A DNA stretch of 64,000 nucleotides from Balanoglossus misakiensis (GCA_040954595.2 CM082581.2:2170001-2234000), one strand, 5' to 3'. Shown: positions 50,690 through 61,500, counted from the stretch's first letter. Translations and numbers: made by a program. Notes: generated by a model not told the origin, from the sequence alone.

Positions 50690-51143
50690 GAATCTCACAC
50701 TCCCAAGGACCTGGGATCGTATTTCTCACACGAGTTGGGGATTTTCTGTCACACACGAGCCGCAGGCGAGTGTGGGACAAAATATCCCTGACGAGTGTGA
50801 GAAATACGATCCCAGGTCCTTGGTGTGTGAGATTATTTTTCTCACACGGTCACAAATTAGCCAAATTCGTTAAAACATTGAATAAATGACTCTGGAACTG
50901 TCGTCTGGGGGCACGTTATAGTTCTGTGCCTGTAATACACATCACGCCATTGGATAACATTTAGTGCGCGAAGAGAAAGAACTCTTTGTCAACCAATCAG
51001 CGCTCGCGTCATATACAGCTTTCGATTCAGTGAGAGTGTGAGAATAATAGAATCTCACACTCCCAAGGACCTGAGATCGTATTTCTCACACTCGTCGGGG
51101 ATATCCTATCCCACACTCCCAGCGGCCAGCAGTGTGAGAAATT
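50690..51143. mobile_element. Foldback element family CTCACACTCCCAAGGACCTG, copy 2
   Basis: AATCTCACACTCCCAAGGAC at 50,691 is inverted at GTCCTTGGTGTGTGAGATT near 50,817-50,834, with GAGTGTGGGACAAAATATCC between. The flank to 51,045 (AGCCAAATTCGT, CTTTCGATTCAGTGAGAG) is the reverse complement of the flank of copy 1 at 33,801-33,968. A second partial copy of the arm follows at 51,051-51,143. Confidence 0.65.
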
Positions 51144-51148
51144 AAATA

Positions 51149-51325
51149 CAGTAAAACCTGTCTGAACCGAACACTGAAGGCACTGAAGAAATTGTTCAGT
51201 TTACAGACATTTCCAGTTTGTAAAGGTTCTTTTAACATGTGATTCTATGTCGAAGGTACTGAAAAGGTGTTCAGTATAGACAGGTTTCCAGATTAGACAG
51301 GGTTTGGTTTTGACAGGTTTTACTG
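51149..51325. mobile_element. Tigger/pogo-type MITE (177 bp)
   Basis: Begins CAGTAAAACCTGTCTGAACC after TA and ends GACAGGTTTTACTG. The terminal pattern is that of pogo/Tigger elements. The inner arms are less well matched than in the copy at 27,810. The right TA has decayed to AA. Confidence 0.75.
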
Positions 51326-52399
51326 AAGGTTGAAAATTAATTCTATGTGGCCACTGAAGATTCTTGTGCTACTCCCAACAATATGTTGAAACCCACAATT
51401 GATGTATAAAATACCATCCACTAAATATTTAAATGTCACCAAAAACATTTTACTCTAAATAAATAAATATATTCTATAAAAACATATTTTTAGACATGTT
51501 GCATATTTACGTAACAGTAGTAAAAAAATGTGAATGATAACATTACACATTCACGGGCTATGTTGACAAGTGAAGTATAAATGGGTATATTAGCATGCTG
51601 TTTGGAGTAGAACAAGAAATTCCCATTGATACTCAGAACAAAAATATATGTACATCAATTAAAGCCAAAAGTTACAGCTAATGTCCCGTTAAGTGCATTG
51701 TAATTCAGAAAACTTCTGGAGCATTGAATAAATCCTACTATTCCTAGTATATCAGAAGTTTTTTTCATTTTAAAAATCAAGCTAGTTGCTTTAAAAAAAA
51801 TGAGACACTACTTTGTACAAAAGTTATGACAGCTTGCATTCACGCAGATTTGAGCCAGACATCTCAAAGCGTTAACAAAAAAACATAGAGCATACTGTTT
51901 TTGCGAAGGTAATTTAAATTGCTTGTTACGTGATAGTAGTGAAAACAATGGTGACATTGAAGTAACCGAAATGTTCTCCTATATCAAGTTTTCAGAGATA
52001 ATTAACAGAGAAATGTTTATTTCAAAAAGTGAATGTCTTATTTTTTAGCTTATACAGTCACAGTATGTAATAGAGGGACTGTGATATAGTGCACTGGTTT
52101 GGCTGTTGTTTCACTACAGATTTTTGTGGTGGGGGTCACGGGTGGGTCTATGATGGGGGAAACCAGCATAGAACCCCCCCCCTCCCTCCACCCTCCCCCT
52201 AGCTGTGTTTCCATAGAGATAATGTAGTACTAAATGTGACATTATTATATGACTCAGAAGGTCACATAGCTCTGCGTACAGGTCTGTGTATTCCCGGCTG
52301 TATGCAGAGCTAAAGGTCACACAGAGAAACCACACGACAGAGATCTCACCATCTCAAAAAGCTGACTCTGAAAAGCATGTAAAAGAATTAAGACTGGCT
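51326..52399. other. No gene seen
   Basis: AT-rich, with a C-rich patch near 52,170-52,200. No supported frame. Confidence 0.4.
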
Positions 52400-53040
52400 T
52401 ACCTGTAGGAGGACCTGTGTCACACATCTCTGCCCGCCAAGGTCTTGCCAACGACCCTGGCGATGTCTGTCATCTAGTCTTGCTCCAAGCGATGCTAATC
52501 ACACTGGCGGCGCGTCGTACTCATGTTCATTTCCTTTATCTACAGGCACAGCGACTGCCGTAAAGCCAAGTCATCACCGGACTCATCATATCTGATATAC
52601 TTCCCTGGCCGGTCGGGGCAACACCGACGTCACGATAAAACGTCGTAGGTCCCGTGGCAACGCCGTAGCTACACCCTAATGAGAGAGAATGTCTAGTGAT
52701 CTGAGTGACGGCAACTGATCCAGGATCTCAATCACTCACCCGGCTCTGTCAGTGTCATGGCTCTCTCTCTCAACTACGGTGCGACCTGTGATGACGACCA
52801 CCTCGCAAAGTTCTGCCAAGCGCCGCCGCGTCCCATGTAGAAAGGTTGCGAAACCCTTTGAAAACACTGCCAAGAATGCTCCATTATCCGAAATATGTTC
52901 TTTCACTGACGTCTCCACTCATGAGAAATTTAAAAAAGGGGCGTAACACGCTGTTGTAAAAGATCAGCTGATTCGCGACCAAAACATTCACGATTGACCC
53001 TTGACCTAGGATAGTCCTGTACCCTCGATCCAGCGCCAGC
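52400..53040 (-). promoter_or_regulatory. CpG-richer stretch, possible host promoter and first exons (minus strand)
   Basis: CpG is clearly denser here than in the flanks. On the minus strand one donor-like site (CTACAG|GTAAGC at 52,402) would end an untranslated exon containing a short upstream frame. Another frame (MET at 52,918, reading METSVKEHISDNGAFLAVFS and on to about 52,740) ends near a GTGAGT. Neither has a recognised domain. It may be the 5' end of the minus-strand host gene whose EGF and Q-rich exons lie at lower coordinates, which is speculative. Confidence 0.3.
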
Positions 53041-53293
53041 TAAGTTGGCGTTGTTAAAATAATTATTAGGTAAACAGCCATCACTATAAGCTATAGATGT
53101 AATTCAGTAAACCAAAATCTTTAAAAATATATGTTGTCAAGAACAATTTATAGACCAAGGCCATGGCCAGAGGTACGTCCGAAAAATACAAACTGTACAT
53201 GGTTATTCTTGTATAACCTTTGACCCCGATTTGTAAACAGTGCTGCATGTTTGAAGTATCGCTCTTAAAAATTGAGATTCACCTGATGCAGTG

Positions 53294-53299
53294 GTTTTA
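53294..53299. repeat. Target-site duplication GTTTTA, left
   Basis: The six bases before the left TIR match the six after the right TIR (61,501-61,506). Confidence 0.85.
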
Positions 53300-53408
53300 T
53301 ATGAAAGCCAGTTGGGGACATGTACATACGCAATAAATAAAAAATTATCTCGAGATCTCGAGATAATTCCATTCGTTTTCCTGACTTTTTATTTTTTTAT
53401 CTCGAGAT
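53300..53408. repeat. Perfect terminal inverted repeat, left
   Basis: Identical in inverse to 61,392-61,500. Includes the first palindrome (53,345-53,366). Confidence 0.9.
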
Positions 53409-53620
53409 AATGCTATTCGTTTCCTGACTTTTTATTTTTTTATCTCGAGATCTCGAGATAATTCCAATTCGTTTTCCCGACTTTTTATTTTTTTATCTCG
53501 AGATCTCGAGATAATTCAAGTTCGTTTTCCCGACTTTTTATTTTTTTATCTCGAGATCTCGAGATAATTCCAATTCGTTTTCCCGACTTTTTATTTTTTT
53601 ATCTCGAGATCTCGAGATAA
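53345..53620. repeat. Left sub-terminal array of a 22-bp palindrome (6 copies)
   Basis: The palindrome (core TCTCGAGATCTCGAGA, extended by TTA/TAA on each side) lies at 53,345-53,366, 53,440-53,461, 53,493-53,514, 53,546-53,567 and 53,599-53,620. A half-length version is at 53,397-53,410, where one CTCGAGAT step is lost. Units are spaced about 53 bp, with TTCGTTTTCC(C/T)GACTTTTTA in the spacer. Confidence 0.95.
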
Positions 53621-54420
53621 ATTTGTCTAAAGAGGGCGGGTGTATTGGTACGGAGACTGTCCAGAGAGGGCGGTGTATCGGTACAGAGAATATGGCGTTC
53701 TTTTACTAGCTTGACCTAGTACCAGGACTTTTCGTCGGATTCTGCCTTACATGCTGCATCGTATCTTATCAGACTGACTGAGTGTTGGTAAGTTGAGATT
53801 TTACCTCCTTCTCATAACCGTTAGATTTGTCGTACACGTAACATGACCACACGATGCACAATTTGTACTGGTTTGTGATGTGGCAATCTATTGAGTCGCC
53901 TTGCACGTCAAGTGTCATCATGATCATGCCAAACACGATCGACGCGACGTTGACAATGTGCTGCATGCAATAGGTTGACTGAGACGTTCTTGTCAGTATC
54001 TCGTACTCAACTTAACTTGCTTGATTTTTGATTCATGATGTAACATATGCCATCAATATATATATATATATATATATGCCATCACAACTTGAGGCTAACT
54101 CTGGCCTTATGCCGCGCTGTTTGAAACATATATCATACATGATTCAACTTGTGTGTGGGTCGGATAGTTACATCGCCTAGGATCAAGTTGCCATAACTGG
54201 ATTCTTCCAATAAATAAATGCACTTTAACTTGATCTTGAATATTAAACAATGCAATGTTAACATCAGTACAGCTGCTGTGATTTATTTTAGTTTGCTTCA
54301 GTCTGTGATTATGACACAGACAAATGTGAGTGTGTATGGTGACCTCAGTACATCCAAGGTCAAACGTCAACAACTCTTCAGTTGATATGAAAGTTTCAAA
54401 CAAAAAAATTAAAGCAAAAT

Positions 54421-54423
54421 AGG

Positions 54424-54470
<47 letters not shown>
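54421..54470. repeat. (TG)n microsatellite
   Basis: Pure TG run of more than 20 units, with related interrupted TG sequence following to about 54,530. Confidence 0.9.
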
Positions 54471-54658
54471 TGAGTGTGTATGTGTCTGTCTGTGTCTGTC
54501 TCTATGTATTAATGAGTGTGTGTGTAATGTTTGTGCACATTGATTGACTTGATTTAATATTGAAGATTTAAGCACCGATGGCATTTATTACAAAGAGTTA
54601 TATTATTATCAATAGAGTCCAAGTTGAAGTCTTAATCACTCCCTAAATTATTTTAAAT

Positions 54659-54721
54659 TGTATGTATGTATGTATGTATGTATGTATGTATGTATGTATG
54701 CATGTATGTATGTATGTATGT
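54659..54721. repeat. (TATG)n microsatellite
   Basis: About 15 tetranucleotide units with one interruption (CATG). Confidence 0.9.
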
Positions 54722-54983
54722 TGACAATTGAGAAGTTTCCTCATCAAAAATTCTGAACAAAATTCTTGCTTCACTGTAATTTTTGGTGAAATATCAACTT
54801 TATTCAAGGTGAGAAAGTAGATAGTTTTTCCTTCTGAGATAATATTCTCAAATTTCCCAAACTGTTCATAAAAATCAAGTTGATGCATTATTTCATGCTT
54901 GCCTTTAGGTACATCAGTTTTGATTTAACTGTTGTTGATTTTCCTTACAGAAAAATATTACTTAAGCAAACAGATCAGACAAA

Positions 54984-57465
54984 ATGGCAGAAAAACTATA
55001 TGAATTTCTTAGACGACGCAGAGTGCCTGAAGAGGAAATTGACAGACTTGAACAGGAAAAGGTAAATTTTTTATTAGTTCTTGTTGCATATATGTAAATA
55101 TGGCTAAATGAGCTTTAAGGCTAGTAGGTGGAAAAATATTCATTGACAGTCTTTCCATCTTTGTTTGTTTGTTTGTTTGTATGTATGTACCCGTATGTAT
55201 GTATGTATGTATGTATGTATGTATGTATGTATGTATGTATGTATTTAGCGAGACCCCCCGCACCCTCTGCCCATATGCATGCACTAAGATTCCATGTGCT
55301 TTAAATTGATTTTCAGATTGATCCATCGGTGATCCTCTTAATGGATGATGAGATGTTATCTAAGTATTTGACATCTTATGGGGACAGAGTTGCTGCTGTG
55401 GACTTCTCTCGCAGATTATTTTGTACTGTTCCAGACAGAGAGAGCAGGAAGTCAGAACTACTGAAGACAAAAATTTAGCCTTCGAAATGGAAAGCAGAAT
55501 AGTGTATCAGATGACAAGGGAGAATCAAGTAAAGGTAATCGTGGACAAGCCTCAACTAGACCAAGACCATTTGGTAATACACATGCAGCAAAAATAAAGC
55601 GGAAAATTGAAATAGGATGGCTTGATTTTGATTTCATTGAAAAAGAATACAAGCAAGTTCGAGCCAGAAAAGGTGGTGGAACAAGGTGTATATCAGTAAG
55701 TAAGTCGAGCACGAAAGCTGATCTCCTGACTACAGGAAAAGATTTGTTTTTCCCCAACAGCGTATCACAGCGAGGAGACATGGACAGTTATCACGTTGAC
55801 ATAAGAGATTCAGGAGAAAGAACAATTGATGAAACAAGCACCGTTGGCGAATTGTATGAAGTAACTGGTTTTAGAATGCTCCGCTTCTACATTATGACAA
55901 AGAGAAAAGACTGTGAACAGGTAGTGAAACCTAAAAAGAAGAGCAGACAAACAAGTAAGCAGTCACAATTAGAATCAGTGTCATTGTCAGATGACAGCAG
56001 TGATGCTGATCTACCTGATCCAGGACTTGATAGGCATGTGCCAGTTCCACAGGCAAAGACGAGACAAGCAAGCAAGGGACAGTCACAAGCTCTTCCACAG
56101 GAATATATTGATATGTTGTCTGATGAGAGCAATGATGCAGGTGTACCAAGTGCAGGAAACCACAATAAGCATATCCTAGATACAGTTCACCATGATCATG
56201 GTATGCCCAGTTGTAGCAGATTCCAGTCTGAACCCATCCCTGACGTAGGTTCTGAAGTCACATTAGAGACAGTCGATTCTGATGCAGAACCACTGGTGAT
56301 TAGTGATAATGATTCAAACATTGTTCAGTTTGGATCACGGGGTTCCAATAGTAACTCAGCAGAAAGCCTTGATTCTACATTGCCGTTCTTTGAAAATGAT
56401 GAACCTGTTAGCCAATCCCAGCCCCAAGACACTACCAGTCATATCAGTGAAGATCAAGACCCAGTGGAGACTAGAACACTTGTAATACACAGGAGTGATG
56501 TTTTGAATGACATGATTTCAGAATTCTCAGATCCAAAGATTATGGCATGTCCTATCAATGTGGCCATGGTTATGCCAGGAGGTAATATTGAGCGTGGTAG
56601 TGGTAGTGGAGTTGTGAGAGACTGTTTTACAAGTTTTTGGTCCGAGTTCTATGAATGTTGCACAGTTGGAAAGAATTGCCGGGTGCCATTCATTAGGCAT
56701 GATTACCCAAGAGAAAAATGGGAAGCTGTAGCAAGAATAATCATGAAGGGTTGGAAGGAAATGGATTACTTCCCTATTGAGTTTGCAAAGCCATTCATGG
56801 AAGAAGTAATGTTTGGAGACCAGAAGTGTGAAGAGGCAAGTCTACTTCAAGTGTATTATCACTTCCTGTCTGAATCGGACCGTGAAGTATTTGAAGCTGC
56901 AATGAAGAACTTCCAAGAAGTAGAAGAAGATGAGTTAATTGAAGTGTTAGACCGACATGACTGTAAAAGACTGCCAACCAAAGAAAACATTGGATCCATT
57001 CTGCACGAAATAGCGCATAAAGAGATAGTACAAGAGCCAATGTTTGTCATTGATAGTTGGCGACCAATCGTACAGCCATTAGGCAAACAAATTGGCAAAG
57101 AGAACTTGGATAGACTGTATAATGACAAGAAACCAACAACAAAGAAAGTCCTACAACATCTTCAAATCGCCGAATGCTTGAATAATAATGAGAGGGCTGT
57201 TGCTAATCACTTAAAACGATACATCCGTGAACTTGAACAAAGTACTCTAAAGAAGTTCCTGAGATATTGCACTGGTTGTGACATAATGACAGCAGAGCCG
57301 ATTCAAGTGTCATTTGTTAAACTTGATGGTTTACAACGTCGTCCAGTTGCTCACACATGTGGCAATGTGCTTGAACTGCCATTGTCATATGCCAACTTCG
57401 TAGAATTCAGAAGTGAGTTCAATGCAGTTTTGAACAGTGGTTTTTGGGACATGGATATTATTTGA
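54984..57465 (+). CDS. HECT-domain E3 ubiquitin-ligase-like protein, transposon-borne
   Basis: Two exons: 54,984-55,061 (26 codons, donor AAG|GTAAAT) and 55,317-57,465 (acceptor TTTTCAG), phase 0. About 741 aa, allowing for one extra base in the A5 run at 55,469-55,473, which otherwise causes a stop at 55,476. The N-terminus (PEEEIDRLEQEK, then SVILLMDDEMLSKYL..YGDR) resembles a SAM-like helical domain. Next comes a conserved block (KIEIGWLDFD..YKQVRARKGGGTR, then DLFFPN), then a Ser/Asp-rich linker of about 170 residues, then a HECT-like domain from about 420 to the end. The C-terminal lobe has RPVAHTCGNVLELPLSYANF. The Cys at about residue 707 (57,358-57,360) matches the catalytic thioester cysteine. 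The layout is known from G2E3-like/HECT families expanded in fish and invertebrates. It may ubiquitinate host factors or the transposase; that is inference. AATAAA is at 58,328. Confidence 0.8.
55179..55243. repeat. (TATG)n microsatellite in the HECT gene intron
   Basis: About 15 units, preceded by a (TTTG)n run near 55,160. It lies between exons 1 and 2 of the HECT gene. Confidence 0.9.
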
Positions 57466-58448
57466 GACCATTGATATTGTTTCCATTGGTAGAACAGCAA
57501 TGGTGAGTTATTACATGAATTAAAGGGACAATATTGTTGTGTTTGGCGTACATTGATAGAAAGAATACAGGGAATACTTGTGTAAAGTCACTTGGTATGC
57601 AAAGTAATGATTATGTCACTGATGAACCTGACGTGTCAGAAGTCACCTCTTTGCTGCATGGAAGAGGTGAATTTATGTGGATTCATTAAGGGATGCGCCT
57701 GTAACTTTGCACTATTTTCAGTGTTTTCTTTAAATGTTCATACAGTTGCCATTTACCGTCATATTTCCTACAAATTGTTTTATCATTGATTACGTTAAAT
57801 GTTTACACATATTATCTAATATATGGAGAAGCTAAATACTTGATGTGTTATTGCAGCCTGTTGTGGGGAGTTATTCAGTTACTTATTCAGCCTGTTGTGG
57901 GGAGTTATTCAGTTACTTATTCAGTTACTATGTGACACAGTGTGTGACATAATGGTTAAAGCACAGGATGACCAGGCTTGGTTATTGGTGTAGATATAAT
58001 GTAAACAAACAACTAGGAGTAGTCTCTGTTCCACTCTACCAAAGAAGATCAGTGCTTTACTTGTCACTTATCGTCTGTATACTTAGTTTCTTTATTAACA
58101 TATTTGTTTGTTTGTTTACATATTTACATCTACAACCAAGCCTGGGCATCATGTGGTTTTAAGGTGCAAACAGTTGAGCCACAAAGTTGTTGTATTTCAG
58201 CTTTTATTTGCGGTGACAGTATTATACTTTACAGAATTAGATCTAACATTAACACAAAGTCTGTGCCATAGTTTCATATTACTTCAGTGTTGAAGATGAA
58301 CAATATTGTCATTATGTTCTGAAAGTTAATAAAACTTTGTTGTGTTGACAAATATCTTGCTTTAATTCATCCAGTTCCTTGCATGGAAGTGACATTGTTG
58401 TTGTTGTTTGGGTGATGTATAATAATTTCCTTGTACAGTAAGGTCTTG
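57466..58448. other. 3' flanks between convergent HECT and transposase genes
   Basis: Contains the HECT poly(A) signal (AATAAA, 58,328-58,333) and, for the minus-strand transposase, AATAAA at 58,203-58,208, so the two transcripts may overlap at their ends. A 36-bp unit (GCCTGTTGTGGGGAGTTATT and following) is repeated twice at about 57,855-57,930. There is no further gene. Confidence 0.5.
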
Positions 58449-60416
58449 CTAGTCAGATAAGGATTCATATTTTATAGAATTTCGGAGATTCACGTACAAT
58501 TCCACAGCAGAATATGGGTCAGAAGGTAAATGCATATTGTTGTCGACCATGTATGAGACACAGTACTCGAATAAATCTTCATCACAGGGGCACGCTCCTT
58601 TGAACACACATTCCTCTCGGCATGTGTTAATCTGTTCCTGAGAAACAGTTGATCCGAAATCATGACTTCCATACATCTCCGGGACAAAGAACATCATGTG
58701 AGGTCGCCCGATGGGAGAGACTGCGTTACGTGAACGACTGATCCTGTGACAATTCCATTCCATTACAGCATCATCCAGTTCATCCTGAATTATAAAATGA
58801 CAGGCACAAAATGTATGAGGAAGTTCAATGTTAGCAGTTTAATACATGCATCAGTTAAACATAGTCCCTAGGTACTATAGGATATCTAAAAGATACATAC
58901 ATGGTGACACCTCATCTACATGAACTCTTCAGACGGGAAGGTACACCTAAAATTAATTTATTGTAGTGAAATATAACCAAACAAACGGAATAAAATTACA
59001 AATATTATAATTATAACAATTTACATATATTAGATTATCAATTGGTGTATAGACGGGTTTACCAGCTGGCGTGTAATTTATGATGAGGCTTATCACACCA
59101 ACAGTATTCGATCCGAGATTAATAGTAAGGTATTTATCGAAGGAGTGGTAAGTCTAAAATGTTGTCCAACATATGCATGCAGGATAGAGGTGCATAAAAT
59201 GGACAATTGGAATAAGTAGACAAGGACAGTCTTAAATCACACACACAATGCATTGCAGGTTGTGATTTTTGTTCATCATGATACATATCAACACATGTAC
59301 AGCACATTTTAAGCCTTTTTTACTTTGTATTTGAAGGTTTAAACCAAAATATGTGAGCAGTCCTTTCTTTTCAATACATAAAAACGTTCTTTTTTATACT
59401 CCTCCCATTTGGAAGAGCGTAGGGTTATTGTTAGTCAGTTTATACATGGGACTTCTTATATTTTATTGTATTGTACGTTTTCACTATATAATATCAATCC
59501 TAGCAATATTTTCTGTATAAGTATTTAAAGTATATACAGTATAAGTGATAGTGTAACAGATTGAGGAAAGACAATTATTTTTTAAGTCCCAAATTCTTCT
59601 TCTTACCTGTATCATTTTCAGGAAGCAAAATCTGACCAGATCTTTATCAAGATAATCACCACTGAAGACTCCATCATCCTTTAGTTTGTAGAAAAGATCC
59701 AACCAAAACTGTCCACAGTGTTGGCGAAATGTACCCCACCATCGTTCTATGCGTGGGTTGAGTTGACTGCTGCCATAATAAAAGCAGTTGTCATCATTTG
59801 TTAGAAACTTCTGGAACTGTTCAACATGTCCATTTTCTGTGCCTCTATCCGCTCGCATGTTTTGGGGGCAAGATTTCAGACTTTCAACTTCTTTGATGAA
59901 GTACCCTGCTATAATCTTCGGATCACTGTTGGTGTGATAAGCTTGAGCCCAAATTACACGCCTGGAAAACCCGTCTATACACCCATTGATTGCTATTCCG
60001 TAAGGGGAAAGTTTGTCATACGAATCTAGGTGCCACATATAGTTCGGCCCAGGAGACCCATACTGGCGACGGCGTAGACGACGTCTCTTTCTTAATTCCA
60101 CACCTATGGGGTCAATGATCTGGAGTAACAACCGCACACTCTCCCTGTCGATAACCAATCCTCTCTGGACACACTTTAAATGCATCCACCGATAGCCGTG
60201 GAGTCTTCCAGATTTGTCAACCTCTTCTCTCAGAAATGTTATTACCTCATTGATGTCTGAATGGTACTTCCGTCTGAAAAGTCCGAGTTTCTTCAGTAAT
60301 CTTTTAAGATGACGCATACTAATGACAACGTTATGATTGACAGCTAAAGTAGCCAGGATTTCACTGTAGTTGAAGCCCATGTTGAAATAGATACGGATTA
60401 TATCATCTCTTTCCAT
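58449..60416 (-). CDS. IS3/retroviral-integrase-like DDE transposase, 2 exons
   Basis: Exons 59,607-60,416 and 58,449-58,784 (donor ACAG|GTAAGA, acceptor AATTCAG, phase 0) give about 381 aa. The ATG at 60,416 sits in CACCATGG. An in-frame ATG at 60,461 would add 15 residues, but a possible acceptor (CGAACAG) lies between, so an upstream non-coding exon is possible. The N-terminal part is helix-turn-helix-like (ILATLAVNHNVVISMRHLKR, LLKKLGLFRRK). The core has YMWHLDSYDK (first Asp), MRADRGTENG (second Asp) and LNPRIERWWG (Glu), with 33 residues between the last two. Exon 2 continues with a Trp-Asn-x-His motif (EWNCHRI), SRNAVSPIGRP and MFFVPEMYG. This matches the integrase-core proteins widespread in fish and invertebrate genomes. 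It is expected to cut and insert the element. The frame is intact. Confidence 0.85.
58785..59606 (-). other. Intron of the integrase-like transposase
   Basis: GT/AG bounded and AT-rich, 822 bp, with no other feature noted. Confidence 0.7.
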
Positions 60417-60855
60417 GGTGACGTTATCTGTTCGATAGAGGAGGAATGTTAATTGTCGCATTAGATAAAAGGAATTATCGTATAATGATAATGAATAAAG
60501 TATAATATTGAAACCAATTGTTTAGTAACTTTACCACTGAGTCAGTTTTCTTGCCAACTTGGAAAGTAATCTCAGGCCAAGACTTCGGTAATTTGTCCCA
60601 GTACGTATAACTAGTAATTATAAATATTACGAAGTTGAAATGTCAACTAATTACCAAGACTCATGCACTCAGTCTGATGATACGATGCAGCATGCAGCTC
60701 TGAAACCGACGATCACTCCTACCATTGAATACACTGCGTGCTTGCTTGCCAATTCTCCGTACCGATATCGATGCATGTCCCTCTCTGGACCGATATCGAT
60801 GCATGGTCCTCTCTGGACAGTCTCCCTACCAACACACCGCCCTCTTTCGAGAGAA

Positions 60856-61455
60856 TTATCTCGAGATCTCGAGATAAAAAAATAAAAAGTCGGGAAAACG
60901 AATAGCATTATCTCGAGATCTCGAGATAAAAAAAGTAAAAAGTCAGGAAAACGAACTTGAATTATCTCGAGATCTCGAGATAAAAAAATAAAAAGTCGGG
61001 AAAACGAATAGCATTATCTCGAGATCTCGAGATAAAAAAATAAAAAGTCAGGAAAACGAACTTGAATTATCTCGAGATCTCGAGATAAAAAAATAAAAAG
61101 TCGGGAAAACGAATAGCATTATCTCGAGATCTCGAGATAAAAAAATAAAAAGTCAGGAAAACGAACTTGAATTATCTCGAGATCTCGAGATAAAAAAATA
61201 AAAAGTCGGGAAAACGAATAGCATTATCTCGAGATCTCGAGATAAAAAAATAAAAAGTCAGGAAAACGAACTTGAATTATCTCGAGATCTCGAGATAAAA
61301 AAATAAAAAGTCGGGAAAACGAATGGAATTATCTCGAGATCTCGAGATATAAAAGTAAAAAGTCAGGAAAACGAACTTGAATTATCTCGAGATCTCGAGA
61401 TAAAAAAATAAAAAGTCAGGAAAACGAATGGAATTATCTCGAGATCTCGAGATAA
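60856..61455. repeat. Right sub-terminal array of the 22-bp palindrome (12 copies)
   Basis: Copies start at 60856, 60908, 60962, 61014, 61067, 61119, 61172, 61224, 61277, 61329, 61382 and 61434, a spacing of 52-54 bp (about five helical turns). Eleven are perfect; the tenth ends TAT instead of TAA. The spacers alternate strictly for the first eight between GTCGGGAAAACGAATAGCA and GTCAGGAAAACGAACTTGA, giving a 105-bp two-unit period. Near the end they switch to an AATGGA variant that matches the outermost left spacer. Confidence 0.95.
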
Positions 61456-61500
61456 TTTTTTATTTATTGCGTATGTACATGTCCCCAACTGGCTTTCATA
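61392..61500. repeat. Perfect terminal inverted repeat, right
   Basis: Inverse of 53,300-53,408 with no difference seen. Confidence 0.9.

Larger units (their letters stand above)
53300..61500. mobile_element. 8.2-kb DNA transposon with IS3/integrase-like transposase and HECT gene
   Basis: The ends are TATGAAAGCCAGTTGGGG (53,300) and its inverse CCCCAACTGGCTTTCATA (to 61,500), flanked by a perfect 6-bp duplication GTTTTA. The outer 109 bp are identical between the two ends (53,300-53,408 and 61,392-61,500). Inside come arrays of a palindrome, then imperfectly mirrored inner arms (AAAGAGGGCGG..GTCCAGAGAGG words near 53,630-53,690 and 60,755-60,850). It carries two convergent genes: a HECT-domain protein (plus, 54,984-57,465) and a DDE integrase-like transposase (minus, 58,449-60,416). 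The 6-bp duplication and transposase type recall the IS3EU group of eukaryotic transposons. That assignment is from memory and unverified. The perfect duplication and ends point to recent insertion. Confidence 0.88.

Noticed and set aside
60856-61455. CRISPR-like array (22-bp palindromic repeats with spacers of about 30 bp)
   Set aside because: The spacers are not unique: they alternate between two sequences and mirror the other end of a transposon. The genome is eukaryotic and there are no cas genes. These are sub-terminal transposon repeats.
53300-61500. Assignment of the integrase-like transposon to the Ginger group
   Set aside because: The enzyme is integrase-like, but the duplication is 6 bp and the ends start TATGAAAG. 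As I recall, Ginger elements have 4-bp duplications and TG-type ends. IS3EU-like fits better, still unverified.
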